DNA of 64,000 nt from Bacteroidia bacterium (GCA_030429205.1 JAUICZ010000001.1:1602806-1666805), one strand, 5' to 3'; numbered from the stretch's first letter, positions 34,996-44,415 are shown. A program made the numbers and translations. The notes: a model not told the origin generated them from the sequence alone.

Positions 34996-35769
34996 ATGCC
35001 TGTACAACTGCTTTCCAATGACAATTCTAATGACCCCAGAGTCATTAGCCTAGAAATGTATGAAGATGGTCGAGCTAATTTCGACATGCACTACTTCTTC
35101 ACCCAGGCGCAAGCCAGCTTTGGCGGCCAGGTAAACAGTGCGCCATGGGATGAACTACAAACAGCTGTTGAAGATTATTGTACTGATACCGGCGTAGCAC
35201 CTGTTGAAGTAGCACTACGCTTTGTTCACTGTTTTGACGACACGGACCCAAAACTGTACCAACGACTGCAAATATGCCGCATGATACCTTCTGCTATACC
35301 CAGCGGCCAAAATGAAGCCGTATTTGACCTGGATGTAAACGGAGCAGTATGGTACGAGATAAAGAATGGTACCATTGCGACAACTGCTAATCAAAATCTT
35401 GAAGGAATAACATACCTGCATAGTATGTTCTACAAAGTTGAACCTCAATTACAAGAGATGGAGAGATTGGCAGACGGTCCATCAAAGTATGTTCAAAACC
35501 TTGTATTGCCATGGGGTGATGAGATATTGCAAATGTATCTGGAAAACGGGTCTCCTGAAAATGCAGGTGTGAACATTGCTGCCTGTTCATATACGGGCAC
35601 TGCTGCAAATGTTGAGTGGCCACACGGTATAGTGATATACTTATCTGACAGCCAGGGAGCAGCTATGCTGAACGATTACAATTATATCAGCTTATTTCAT
35701 AACAAAGGGGCAGATTTTGCAACAGCTTGTCCGCCGAATTGTAATGTATATATAGCACCTGCACCGTAG
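34996..35769 (+). CDS. module A gene 1: soluble protein of unknown function with C-terminal CPPNC motif
   Basis: 257 residues from ATG 34996; the longer frame starts in untranslated leader. No signal peptide or membrane helix. Features: VEVALRFVHCFDDTDP at about 70-85, and a C-terminal tail with ATACPPNCNVYIAP. The protein of module B has an RFYASVNG stretch and CPNNC in comparable relative places, suggesting distant relatives. It is 10 bp before the membrane-protein gene, with which it forms an operon. Function unknown; a cytoplasmic effector or a ligand-binding partner of the sensor are both possible. Confidence 0.6.
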   Translation: MPVQLLSNDNSNDPRVISLEMYEDGRANFDMHYFFTQAQASFGGQVNSAPWDELQTAVEDYCTDTGVAPVEVALRFVHCFDDTDPKLYQRLQICRMIPSAIPSGQNEAVFDLDVNGAVWYEIKNGTIATTANQNLEGITYLHSMFYKVEPQLQEMERLADGPSKYVQNLVLPWGDEILQMYLENGSPENAGVNIAACSYTGTAANVEWPHGIVIYLSDSQGAAMLNDYNYISLFHNKGADFATACPPNCNVYIAPAP

Positions 35770-35779
35770 TGTTGTAAGT

Positions 35780-36430
35780 ATGGCATGGCATTTATACTTT
35801 ACATTTTTTGCAGAAATTATTACTGTAATATTTGGTATAGGGAGTTGGCATAAATTGCCACTCCCTTACAAATTAATAGTAGTGCAAGTTTTTTTAGCCT
35901 TTAGTGTTGAAGCTACGGGGTTATATATTGTAAAGGTGTATCATGCTAATAATCTTTGGTTATATAACGCTTACTTGTTGTTAGAAATATGGCTGATACT
36001 CTCTGCCGGTATCTTCTTCACAGCATCAAAAACTGCAAGACAAGTGGGAGGGATCCTCATTGCTGTTTTGACATTTTTTTGGTTATACAAGATAATCGCA
36101 TCTGGCTATCAAAAATTTCTGCCACAAGTTATGATGCTTTATTACATAGCAACGCTACTCTTGTTTTTGCATGTGGCATATAATAATGCCGTGTTTTCAA
36201 GTAAGAAGGTTTTGCAGCAGCCGTTGTTCTTGATATGCATTTCATTAATTACAAGTTTTGCCGTAACAATACCGTTATTTGGAATAATGAATTATTTGAA
36301 TGAAACTGATATAGAGCTATCAGGTAATTTGTTTCACATCATTCACATAGCCAGTATTTTTCGTTATTGGTTGGTAGCATTGGCTATATATCTGTACATT
36401 AGACAGGCAAAGAGAGAAATTGCCGTTTAA
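35780..36430 (+). CDS. module A gene 2: multi-pass membrane protein
   Basis: 216 residues with about seven hydrophobic helices, short loops, and an inside-positive C-terminus (RQAKREIAV). The protein of module B at 46295 has the same size and a similar helix pattern (LLLEIWLILSAGIFF here, TVVEFIVFSTAFYWSF there). Position directly before a HisKA_3 kinase that has only one membrane helix suggests it is the sensory membrane partner of that kinase. No known family. Confidence 0.75.
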   Translation: MAWHLYFTFFAEIITVIFGIGSWHKLPLPYKLIVVQVFLAFSVEATGLYIVKVYHANNLWLYNAYLLLEIWLILSAGIFFTASKTARQVGGILIAVLTFFWLYKIIASGYQKFLPQVMMLYYIATLLLFLHVAYNNAVFSSKKVLQQPLFLICISLITSFAVTIPLFGIMNYLNETDIELSGNLFHIIHIASIFRYWLVALAIYLYIRQAKREIAV

Positions 36431-37219
36431 ATGTTCACCAACGATATTGCACTTACCGTAGTTGTCACCACGCTGCTTATTCTGCTGCTAATAGCGGTAG
36501 TTATCATTACTATGATATTGGCCAACCGTAAGCATGTTGCTCAAGAGGTGAAAATGACGCAGATGCAGCTGGATTACGAAAAAGAACTACGTACCGTAGA
36601 ACAAGAGGTGCAGGAGCAAACACTCACCAACGTAGCCAGAGAGTTGCATGATAATATAGGACAATTGCTGACGCTGATGCGTATACATCTGGAAACACAG
36701 AAACTGGATGGTGAAGAAGCCAAACAAAAACTGGCACCTATAGATGATACGCTGAATGATACTATAGACCAGGTGCGTATGCTGAGCCATAGTTTAAACA
36801 CCGACCATATTGCTACAAAAGGGTTGCTGTATGTACTGGATAGAGAAGCCGAACGCCTATCTAAACTCAACAGAATGCAAATAAAGTGGCAGAATGACGG
36901 TGTAGATGTTGATTGGGACAAAGGCCGCAAGATCATGGTGTTCAGAATGTTTCAGGAGATCATCAATAATATACTCAAGCATGCGGCGGCACAGCACATT
37001 ATCATCAGCATGAAGTGTGCAACAGGTTTTGAATTGAAGATTGAGGATGATGGTGCCGGTTTTGATAAAGAAGAGGTACTGAACAATAATAACGGTACAG
37101 GGTTGCAAAATTTGTTGAAGAGGGCTAAACTTGCTGGTGTATCTTTGGATATCAACAGCGAAAAGGGAGAGGGTAGTACTTTTACAATAAGAGCAGAAAA
37201 AGATGGACAAGGCAGCTAA
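36431..37219 (+). CDS. module A gene 3: HisKA_3-type sensor histidine kinase
   Basis: 262 residues. One N-terminal membrane helix (TVVVTTLLILLLIAVVIITMI), a coiled coil and the dimerisation/phosphoacceptor motif ARELHDNIGQLLTLMRIHL, then HATPase_c blocks (FQEIINNILKHAAA, DDGAGFDKEE, GTGLQNLLKRAKLAG). This is the NarX/DesK-type kinase core. It starts on the base after the previous stop codon and overlaps the regulator gene by 17 bp. Confidence 0.93.
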   Translation: MFTNDIALTVVVTTLLILLLIAVVIITMILANRKHVAQEVKMTQMQLDYEKELRTVEQEVQEQTLTNVARELHDNIGQLLTLMRIHLETQKLDGEEAKQKLAPIDDTLNDTIDQVRMLSHSLNTDHIATKGLLYVLDREAERLSKLNRMQIKWQNDGVDVDWDKGRKIMVFRMFQEIINNILKHAAAQHIIISMKCATGFELKIEDDGAGFDKEEVLNNNNGTGLQNLLKRAKLAGVSLDINSEKGEGSTFTIRAEKDGQGS

Positions 37220-37862
37220 GTTGTTTTTGATAGATGACCACGCAGTAGTGCGCAATGGTTTAAAGTCTTTAATAGAAAGGCTGGGAGATTATCAGGTAAT
37301 TGATGAATTTGATCACGGGCAACAGCTGATGCAGGCTTTCCCGTTCAAAACACAGCCCAACCTGATTATAATGGACCTGATGATGCCTGTAATGGATGGT
37401 ACTGCTACCATGAAGGCCTTAAAAGAAAAGGAAATAGATGTGCCTGTTTTGATGCTGACGTTGGAAACTGACGAATCTAAGATCATCAACCTTTTCAGGC
37501 TGGGTATACGCGGCTACATTCCCAAATCTGCCTCTGCCGATATTTTAAAGAAAGCAATAGACGATGTGCTGTTTACCGGTTATTACCACGATGAAATGAT
37601 GGTAAAGGCCCTGAGAGGTGGGGCTGACAGTGTTATAGGCGAAACAGAGCGTATTATTGCCCAGGTAACAGAAAGAGAAAGAACTTTTCTGGAGCTTGTA
37701 TGCGACGAGGCAGAGCCTACCTATGAGCAAATTGCCGACCAAATGGGCGTGAGCAGGCGTACGGTAGATGGCTATCGGGAGTCGCTTTTCAGAAAATTCA
37801 GTGTAAAATCAAAGGCAGGGTTAGTGGTATTTGCCATTAAATACGGGCTGGTATCGCTATAA
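37203..37862 (+). CDS. module A gene 4: NarL/FixJ-family response regulator
   Basis: 219 residues. Receiver with DDH near the start, phospho-Asp in IIMDLMMPVMDG and K in PKSAS; C-terminal LuxR-type HTH (YEQIADQMGVSRRTVDGYRESL). The first HTH block is atypical: TERERTFLELVCDEAEPTY. It should bind DNA as a dimer after phosphorylation by the upstream kinase. Its own target site is not identified in the window. Confidence 0.93.
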   Translation: MDKAAKLFLIDDHAVVRNGLKSLIERLGDYQVIDEFDHGQQLMQAFPFKTQPNLIIMDLMMPVMDGTATMKALKEKEIDVPVLMLTLETDESKIINLFRLGIRGYIPKSASADILKKAIDDVLFTGYYHDEMMVKALRGGADSVIGETERIIAQVTERERTFLELVCDEAEPTYEQIADQMGVSRRTVDGYRESLFRKFSVKSKAGLVVFAIKYGLVSL

Positions 37863-37870
37863 AAACAAAA

Positions 37871-37889
37871 GCTCCGTAGAAAACGGAGC
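37871..37889 (-). terminator. terminator, mainly for the minus-strand rhodanese-thioredoxin gene
   Basis: GCTCCGT (37871-37877) pairs with ACGGAGC (37883-37889); on the minus strand the stem is followed by TTTTGTTTTT. It may also stop module A transcription from the other side. Confidence 0.65.
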
Positions 37890-37944
37890 CTTCTGTATGT
37901 AACAGGTAAACGATACGAAATCACTTAAAGGTAACAATTTTTTT

Positions 37945-38664
37945 TTATTTATAGGTAGCCACTTTTTTAAGCAGATCTTCCTTGCCAATGTACCCCATAT
38001 GGCTGCCTACCATCTTACCATTTTTGTAAAAAAGTAGTGTTGGCAAGCCTGTTATGTTTAGTTCCTGAGATACTAATGCGTTCTTATCAGCATCAATACG
38101 TTGTAGCAACAATGTTTCTTTTTCCTCTTCTTGAATCTCTTTTAAGAAAGGTTCCATTTTCTTACAGGGTGTACACCATGTAGCGTAAAAGTCTACAATA
38201 ACCATTTTGTCGCTTTGTACCATTTTATGGTATTCATCCATGCTCATACCCGCTACAGGTACATTGTCTGTGCTTTCTTTAAAGCCAGCCTGTCTCCAGC
38301 TGCGCATACCACCTTTCATGTCGTATATCTGTGTAAAGCCCATACGCTTTAAGGCACTGGCTGCTGCGGCACTTCTGCCACCTGCCAGACAATACACCAT
38401 TACAGGTTTGTTTTTATCCAGCTTGCCGGCCATTGCTTCAAAGTTTGGTCCGTTCCAGTCTATGTTAGTTGCCCCAACAATATGCCCTTCCTTATATTCC
38501 CCCGGTGTACGTACATCAATCAACTGTTCGTCTTTAAGCTCATTTATTTTAGCACGAAACTCATGTACGTTTAGTTTCTCGTCTTTATTAGGTGTAGACT
38601 GGCAGGATAAAAATGCCATTGAAAGTATTAGAGATAGTATAACGCTCTTGTTTGTCAACTTCAT
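37945..38664 (-). CDS. rhodanese-thioredoxin fusion lipoprotein
   Basis: 239 residues. Lipobox FLSC gives an acylated Cys at about 21, so it faces the periplasm. A rhodanese domain (about 33-130) carries IDVRTPGEYKEGH and the active-site loop YCLAGGRS; a thioredoxin domain (about 145-239) carries WCTPCK and cis-Pro in TGLPTLLFY. Such a protein could move sulfane sulfur from the rhodanese Cys to the thioredoxin, or reduce periplasmic thiols. It is 32 bp after a thioredoxin gene in a two-gene operon. Confidence 0.9.
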   Translation of the reverse strand: MKLTNKSVILSLILSMAFLSCQSTPNKDEKLNVHEFRAKINELKDEQLIDVRTPGEYKEGHIVGATNIDWNGPNFEAMAGKLDKNKPVMVYCLAGGRSAAAASALKRMGFTQIYDMKGGMRSWRQAGFKESTDNVPVAGMSMDEYHKMVQSDKMVIVDFYATWCTPCKKMEPFLKEIQEEEKETLLLQRIDADKNALVSQELNITGLPTLLFYKNGKMVGSHMGYIGKEDLLKKVATYK

Positions 38665-38696
38665 TTTAATATTGTTTAGTGTTTAAATCTAATGAA

Positions 38697-38999
38697 TTAT
38701 GCGTACTGTTCTATGATCTGTTTTAGTGCTTGTGCTGGTTGTACGCCACTTTGGCGCCATTTTACTTCTCCGTTTTTAAAAAGTATCAATGTAGGTACAC
38801 CTTGCACATTGTACGCTTGTGCTGCAGATGGGTTACGGTCTACATCTATTTTTATTATAGAAGCTTTTTCGCCTACCAAACCTTTCAACTCGTTTAATAT
38901 AGGCGCCATCATCTTACAGGGGCCGCACCACTCGGCAGAGAAGTCTACCAGAACTGGTGTGTCTGAGTTGATGATGTCTGAAAATTTTTTTGTTGCCAT
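38697..38999 (-). CDS. trxA: thioredoxin
   Basis: 100 residues, full-length cytoplasmic thioredoxin: [16 protein letters not shown] active site, then [24 protein letters not shown] with cis-Pro. It reduces protein disulfides, including peroxiredoxins. Divergent from the peroxiredoxin gene across a 257-bp gap. A Crp/Fnr-like palindrome (39048-39061) lies at the activator position relative to its -7-like box. Confidence 0.95.
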   Translation of the reverse strand: MATKKFSDIINSDTPVLVDFSAEWCGPCKMMAPILNELKGLVGEKASIIKIDVDRNPSAAQAYNVQGVPTLILFKNGEVKWRQSGVQPAQALKQIIEQYA

Positions 39000-39017
39000 A
39001 TTTTGTGTTTAGTACTG

Positions 39018-39061
39018 CAAATTAAATGTACTACTGTTTCAATTTATGTGACAATAGTTAC
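39018..39061 (-). promoter_or_regulatory. trxA promoter with Crp/Fnr-like palindrome
   Basis: Plus-strand GTGAC-AATA-GTTAC at 39048-39061 is a 5-4-5 palindrome of the Crp/Fnr kind. On the minus strand the -7-like box TTAATTTG (39025-39018) follows; the palindrome axis is 36.5 bp from its last base. The same spacing recurs before 40785 and 60713. Confidence 0.6.
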
Positions 39062-39256
39062 TTAAACCCGCTTTTTCACATTGGTTTAACGCTATTGGAG
39101 TAATGTAACTTTTGTAGCGGAACAAGAACATTTTGTGTCGGTTATTTGCAACCTGAGAATAGAGATTTATCGAGTATTTAACATTAAAACTGATATGCAT
39201 CATATTCTGTTTGAAAGTACTACGGTAGTTTAGTGAAACTTTAAAAACCACAGATT

Positions 39257-39907
39257 ATGGAAGAAATACAAGAAATGACAATGATGCCGAGAATTGGCGA
39301 TCAGGCTCCTGATTTTGAAGCCACGACCACCATCGGCAACCTTAAAATGAGCGATTATAATAAAGACAGCTGGGTGATCATGTTCTCTCACCCTGCAGAC
39401 TTTACGCCCGTTTGTACTACAGAACTTACCGCCTTTGCGCAGGAAGAAGAATACTTCGCATCGAAGAACACAAAACTTATTGGCTTAAGTATCGATAGTA
39501 TTCACTCTCACATAGCATGGGTGAATAATGTAAAGAAGAACATGGGTATCTTAATGAAGTTTCCCATAATTGCGGATATTGATATGAAGGTGGCAAAACT
39601 TTATGGTATGTTACAGCCGGGAGAAAGCCAGACTGCTGCAGTGCGTGCGGTATTCTTTATCGACCCGACAGGAAAGATCAGACTCATCATGTACTATCCG
39701 CTGAATGTAGGGCGTAATATGAACGAGATAAAAAGAGTGTTAGAAGCGTTACAAACCAGCGATAAAAACAGCGTAGCAATTCCGCTTAACTGGCAGCCGG
39801 GCGATAAAGTGATCGTTCCGCCACCAAAAACAGTAGCAGAGATGGAAGAGCGCGAGAAGAGCGACTACGAGATGGTAGACTTTTATTTAGCTAAGAAAGA
39901 GCTTTAA
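39257..39907 (+). CDS. peroxiredoxin of the 1-Cys (Prx6) type
   Basis: 216 residues with the peroxidatic block FSHPADFTPVCTTEL (Cys53) and AVRAVFFIDPTGKIR. I see no second cysteine, which fits the 1-Cys Prx6 group and its extended C-terminus. It reduces hydrogen or alkyl peroxides using an external thiol donor, possibly the nearby thioredoxins. The stop overlaps the next start by one base (TAATG), so it is translated together with the TSUP transporter. Confidence 0.93.
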   Translation: MEEIQEMTMMPRIGDQAPDFEATTTIGNLKMSDYNKDSWVIMFSHPADFTPVCTTELTAFAQEEEYFASKNTKLIGLSIDSIHSHIAWVNNVKKNMGILMKFPIIADIDMKVAKLYGMLQPGESQTAAVRAVFFIDPTGKIRLIMYYPLNVGRNMNEIKRVLEALQTSDKNSVAIPLNWQPGDKVIVPPPKTVAEMEEREKSDYEMVDFYLAKKEL

Positions 39908-40692
39908 TGGAAATAGCAGGATATATAGCATCAATACTTATCGGGCTTTCGCTGGGCTTATTAGGCGGCGGAGGCTCGATACTTACCGTGCCGGTACTGG
40001 CATATTTATTTGGCGTACACCCTACGATAGCAACATCATACTCTTTGTTTATAGTAGGCAGCACCAGTTTGGTAGGTGCTTTTCGTAAGTACAGCATAGG
40101 CCAGGTGAGTGTGCCAACGGCATTATTGTTTGGTGTATCCTCTATTACTACCGTGATACTTACCCGCCGTTTTATTATACCGCGCATACCGGAGCATTTG
40201 GGTATGATTGGTGATGTAGAGATCACCAAAGCAGCAGTAACGATGGTATTGTTTGCGGTGTTGATGTTACTGGCTTCTTTTTCTATGATAAAAGGCAGAA
40301 AAGAAGTAGAAGAAAAAGAAAAGCCCATTAATGTTTTGCCGATGTTGCTATACGGTGTAGGCATTGGGTTGGTTACAGGATTTTTGGGAGCAGGTGGCGG
40401 TTTCTTATTAATACCCGCGTTGGTGTTTTTTGTAGGGTTGGACATGAAAAGGGCAGTAGGCACATCTTTGGCCATCATCGCTATGAACTCCCTGATAGGT
40501 TTTATAGGTGATATAGGCATTGTGAAAGTAGACTGGCAATTGCTGTTGATAGTATCCGGAATATCTCTTGTAGGTTTGTTCCTGGGTATATCATTAAGTA
40601 AGAAAGTATCTGGCCCGAAGTTGAAAAAGGGCTTTGGCTGGTTTGTACTTATAATGGGTGTTTATATCATTATAAAAGAAACTTTATTGTAG
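39907..40692 (+). CDS. TSUP-family (TauE/SafE) transporter of the sulfur cluster
   Basis: 261 residues, about eight membrane helices, with paired TSUP signatures GLLGGGGSILTVPVLAYLF and GFLGAGGGFLLIPALVFF. The context of persulfide and thiol enzymes makes export of sulfite or thiosulfate a reasonable guess; such TSUP-rhodanese-persulfide dioxygenase clusters are known in bacteria that detoxify sulfide. Translationally coupled to the peroxiredoxin gene. Confidence 0.88.
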   Translation: MEIAGYIASILIGLSLGLLGGGGSILTVPVLAYLFGVHPTIATSYSLFIVGSTSLVGAFRKYSIGQVSVPTALLFGVSSITTVILTRRFIIPRIPEHLGMIGDVEITKAAVTMVLFAVLMLLASFSMIKGRKEVEEKEKPINVLPMLLYGVGIGLVTGFLGAGGGFLLIPALVFFVGLDMKRAVGTSLAIIAMNSLIGFIGDIGIVKVDWQLLLIVSGISLVGLFLGISLSKKVSGPKLKKGFGWFVLIMGVYIIIKETLL

Positions 40693-40701
40693 CAATGAAA
40701 A

Positions 40702-40745
40702 GTGATAATTGTTACAGTAATTGAGCGTTTATGTTCGGATATTTG
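40702..40745 (+). promoter_or_regulatory. promoter of the persulfide-dioxygenase-like gene with Crp/Fnr-like palindrome
   Basis: GTGAT-AATT-GTTAC at 40702-40715, then -7-like box GATATTTG at 40738-40745. Axis-to-box-end distance is 36.5 bp, as at the trxA and 60713 promoters. Confidence 0.6.
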
Positions 40746-40784
40746 TATGACAATAATCGTTATAAAAGTTAAAAATTTCAAGTT

Positions 40785-42188
40785 ATGATAATTGAACAAA
40801 TTTATACAGGCTGTTTGGCACAAGGTGCATATTACATTGAAAGTAATGGTGTGGCTGCGGTGATTGATCCGTTGAGAGAAGTACAACCTTATATAGACCG
40901 TGCAGCAAAATCGGGAGCTAAGATCAAGTATGTTTTTGAAACACACTTTCATGCAGATTTTGTGAGCGGGCATATTGACCTGGCTAAGAAAACAGGAGCA
41001 GAGATTGTGTATGGCCCAACAGCACAACCGGGTTTTGATGCAGTAGTGGCAGAAGATGAACAGGTGTTTGAGTTGGGAGATTTAATGGTACAGGTATTGC
41101 ACACACCGGGGCATACTATGGAGAGCAGCTGTTTTTTACTAAAAGACGAGAATGGTAAAGATATAGGTTTGTTTAGTGGAGATACATTGTTTATTGGTGA
41201 TGTGGGCAGACCAGACCTTGCACAAAAGGCAGCACATATGACACAAGAGCAACTTGCAGAAACACTTTATGATTCTTTACACAATAAGATCATGCCATTG
41301 GCAGACGATGTGATTGTATATCCTGCACACGGCGCGGGTAGTGCTTGCGGTAAAAACATGAGTAGCGAAACAACTGATACACTCGGTAATCAGAAAAAGA
41401 CCAACTATGCATTGCAGGATATGACAAAGGAAGAGTTTGTGAAACAAGTGGTAACCGGTTTGATGCCACCGCCGAAATACTTCCCTATGAATGTGATGAT
41501 GAACAAACAAGGATATGATAGTATTGACACAGTGCTGGAGCGTGGTCAACACAAACTATCTCCGGAAGCTTTTGAAGCAGCAGCTAATGAAACAGGAGCA
41601 TTAGTGTTAGATACTCGCGATCCGAATGTGTTTACAGAAGGGTTTATTCCAAACTCCATCAACATAGGTATAGACGGGAACTTTGCCCCTTGGGTAGGTG
41701 CTTTGATACCGGACATCAAACAAGAGATATTGATTGTAGCAGAGCCTGGTAAAGAAGAAGAAGTGGTTACAAGATTGGCACGTGTAGGTTATGACAATGC
41801 AATAGGTTATTTAGACGGAGGTTTTAAAGCATGGAAAGATGCAGGTAAAGAAGTAGACAGCATACAATCTGTTACTGTAGATGAGCTGGCAGCGATAAAT
41901 GATGCAAATATTATGGATGTGCGTAAGAAAAGTGAGTATGATAGTGAGCATGTAGTAGATGCCGAAAATATGCCACTGGATTATATAAACGATAACATGG
42001 CAGAGGTAGATAAAAACAAAACCTACTATGTGCATTGTAAATCAGGCTACCGTTCTGTTATCTTCTCTTCAATACTAAAAGCGAGAGGTTTTGATAACCT
42101 GATCAATGTGAAAGGTGGTTTCGATGCCATTAAAGGAAGTGAGCAGTTTGATTTGACAGAGTATGTATGTCCTACAACGATGCTTTGA
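40785..42188 (+). CDS. persulfide dioxygenase-like MBL hydrolase fused to two rhodanese domains
   Basis: 467 residues. The N-terminal metallo-beta-lactamase fold has THFHADFVSGH (H54, H56, D58, H63), HTPGHTMESSCF and FSGDTLFIGDVGRPDL, the pattern of bacterial persulfide dioxygenases that turn glutathione or protein persulfide into sulfite. A first rhodanese domain (about 260-360) lacks the active Cys (VAEPGKEE in the loop) and looks structural. A second (about 370-460) keeps it in HCKSGYRS. So one chain could bind, transfer and oxidise sulfane sulfur. Own promoter; ends at a strong terminator. Confidence 0.9.
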   Translation: MIIEQIYTGCLAQGAYYIESNGVAAVIDPLREVQPYIDRAAKSGAKIKYVFETHFHADFVSGHIDLAKKTGAEIVYGPTAQPGFDAVVAEDEQVFELGDLMVQVLHTPGHTMESSCFLLKDENGKDIGLFSGDTLFIGDVGRPDLAQKAAHMTQEQLAETLYDSLHNKIMPLADDVIVYPAHGAGSACGKNMSSETTDTLGNQKKTNYALQDMTKEEFVKQVVTGLMPPPKYFPMNVMMNKQGYDSIDTVLERGQHKLSPEAFEAAANETGALVLDTRDPNVFTEGFIPNSINIGIDGNFAPWVGALIPDIKQEILIVAEPGKEEEVVTRLARVGYDNAIGYLDGGFKAWKDAGKEVDSIQSVTVDELAAINDANIMDVRKKSEYDSEHVVDAENMPLDYINDNMAEVDKNKTYYVHCKSGYRSVIFSSILKARGFDNLINVKGGFDAIKGSEQFDLTEYVCPTTML

Positions 42189-42224
42189 GATGAAAAGTAG
42201 TACAAAACAAACAACTTAAGAAGG

Positions 42225-42256
42225 CGGGTGCTTGGACACCCGCTTTTATTTTTTGT
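42225..42256 (+). terminator. terminator of the persulfide-dioxygenase-like gene
   Basis: GCGGGTG (42225-42231) pairs with CACCCGC (42238-42244), followed by TTTTATTTTTT. Confidence 0.9.
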
Positions 42257-42396
42257 TCATTTAATGAAAGATAGCAGGCTGATTTTTTTGAAACAATTTT
42301 ACTATTTTGTTAGAGTCAGTTGTTACTAGCGATCTTGATACATTACAACACCATGATTATATAACCCCCTTTATACTAAACTAACAAGGGTAATTG

Positions 42397-44415
42397 ATGA
42401 TAATACAGAGAAGGAGTTTTTACTACATTGCGATATGTTGCGCTGTGTTGGTGACGATGATGACTGCTATCGTGCTTATGAGCTGGCAGTTTGATTTGGA
42501 GCCCTTAAAAAGCATCATACCCGGTTTACCGGTAATGACGCCGCTGACGGCTGTGTTATTACAACTGTTCTCATTTAGTCTTATTGGATATATCTCTGCA
42601 CAACTACAACACGAAGGTGGTTGGAAAAAGCATGTAGGATTAACCTTTGCCATCGCCGGGCTAATAATTAGTGTGTTTACAGTTGTTCAATATTTGTTTG
42701 GTTTGCCTGCTAGTATTGAGTACTTATTGTATAAGGACAGCGTATTGTCTTATGGTGCAAATTATCCCGGCAGGCCGTCGCCGCATACAGCCATTACAGG
42801 TATTGTTACAGGTGTGGCATTGGTATTTACATATCCCGGTACCCAAAAAAGTGCATTACTATCTTCTGTTTTTGGATCTATTATATTGGTAATACCCTGG
42901 TTGGCTTTGTTTGGTTATATAAGTACATCTGCACCTCTATATGCAATGAAGGAAGACTATGCTACAGGCATTTCTTTGCTTACATCAGTATGTTATATCC
43001 TTTTGGGGCTAAGCGTGATGTTCATCCACCCTGAAAAGGGGATAGTAAAGCTCATCTTTTCTGATAAAGGCATAGGCAAGCTGGTACGTATACTGATACC
43101 TGGAGTGGTGTTGATACAAGTATTGCTAAGCTGGGCAATGCTCTATTATGAAGGGAAGGGGATATTGGCAGGCGTTACGTCTGTAGCTATGATAGGTGGA
43201 GTGAGTAGTATCATCTATATCATTATTATACTTTGGGGTAGTACGGTACAATATAATTACGAACGTGCCAGAGAAATGTCCGCCATTCAGCTAAAAAGGA
43301 TGGTAAACAGTTTAGAACATTCAGAAGAGCGTTTTAGGAATTTGGTGGAGTATGCACCGTATGGTATCATCATCGTCAATAAGAAGGGAGAGATACAGCT
43401 TGTGAATGAACATGCACAACAGCTTTTTGGTTATGAGCCCGATGAGCTGAAAGGCAAAAAGATAGAAGTGCTGGTGCCTGATAGTTATAAAAAAGATCAT
43501 CACCTGCATCGTGCAAAATATATGCAGCACAAACAAAAAAGGCAGATGGGGAGTTTGGACGGAGATTTAAAAGGGCGTAGGAAAGACGGTAGTGAGTTTT
43601 GGGTGGATGTTGCATTGGCTAGTATGAAGTCCGTACAAGAAGATGACACCTTAACTATTGCCACAATAAGAGATATTTCAGAAAGAAGGTTGGTAGAAAT
43701 AGAGCGCAAGCAATACACTAAAGAGCTGGAAGCAAGAAATAAAGAAATGGAGCAGTTTGCTTACATCACCTCTCACGATTTGCAAGAGCCTTTACGCTCT
43801 ATGGCAGGCTTTGTAAACTTGCTGAAAGAAGAGTATAAAGGTAAACTGGATGAAGAAGCAGATACTTATATAGATTTTATATCCGGTGCATCTACCCGCA
43901 TGAGTACGCTGATACATGATCTGTTAAATTATACCCGTATTGGTTCTAAAAGAGAGTTTGCTGAAGTGGATTGTAATAAAGTAGTAGAAGAGGTAAAAGC
44001 AGATCTGACACATAAGATCAATAATGCAAAAGCTACGGTAAATAGTACAGATTTGCCTGTAATACACGGGCTTGAAACAGAGATGAGAATCTTGTTTCAA
44101 AACCTGATATCAAATGCGATTAAGTATAGAAAAAAAGATGTAGCACCAACAGTGGACATCGATTGCGAAAAAAAGGATGATCACTGGTATTTTACCATAG
44201 CAGATAACGGAATAGGTATAGCGGAAAAACATGCACAAAAAATATTCACCATCTTTCAACGTCTGCACTTACAGTCAGAGTACGAGGGTACAGGCATTGG
44301 TCTTGCAGAGTGTAAGAAAATTGTTGAGTTGCACGGTGGTGTGATAGGTGTAAAAGGAACGGTAGGCGTAGGTAGTACGTTTTATTTTACAATACCCCTT
44401 AAAGAGTTAAAATGA
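42397..44415 (+). CDS. membrane PAS-domain sensor histidine kinase
   Basis: 672 residues from ATG 42397. Eight membrane helices (about 8-285) in a MASE-like N-terminal sensor region; a PAS domain with its PAC tail (about 315-440: FRNLVEYAPYGIIIVNKKG to IATIRDISERR); HisKA with the phosphoacceptor in ITSHDLQEPLRSMAGF; HATPase_c with LFQNLISNAIKYR, DNGIGI and GTGIGLAECKKI. The HisKA form SHDLQEPLR is phytochrome/bacteriophytochrome-like, although no GAF/PHY domain is present. It overlaps its receiver gene by 4 bp (ATGA). Confidence 0.92.
   Translation: MIIQRRSFYYIAICCAVLVTMMTAIVLMSWQFDLEPLKSIIPGLPVMTPLTAVLLQLFSFSLIGYISAQLQHEGGWKKHVGLTFAIAGLIISVFTVVQYLFGLPASIEYLLYKDSVLSYGANYPGRPSPHTAITGIVTGVALVFTYPGTQKSALLSSVFGSIILVIPWLALFGYISTSAPLYAMKEDYATGISLLTSVCYILLGLSVMFIHPEKGIVKLIFSDKGIGKLVRILIPGVVLIQVLLSWAMLYYEGKGILAGVTSVAMIGGVSSIIYIIIILWGSTVQYNYERAREMSAIQLKRMVNSLEHSEERFRNLVEYAPYGIIIVNKKGEIQLVNEHAQQLFGYEPDELKGKKIEVLVPDSYKKDHHLHRAKYMQHKQKRQMGSLDGDLKGRRKDGSEFWVDVALASMKSVQEDDTLTIATIRDISERRLVEIERKQYTKELEARNKEMEQFAYITSHDLQEPLRSMAGFVNLLKEEYKGKLDEEADTYIDFISGASTRMSTLIHDLLNYTRIGSKREFAEVDCNKVVEEVKADLTHKINNAKATVNSTDLPVIHGLETEMRILFQNLISNAIKYRKKDVAPTVDIDCEKKDDHWYFTIADNGIGIAEKHAQKIFTIFQRLHLQSEYEGTGIGLAECKKIVELHGGVIGVKGTVGVGSTFYFTIPLKELK

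Noticed and set aside
39062-39256. A Crp/Fnr-like site dedicated to the peroxiredoxin promoter
   Set aside because: No GTGAY-N4-GTTAC at the expected distance from any -7-like box on the plus strand; the only site in this gap fits the divergent trxA promoter.
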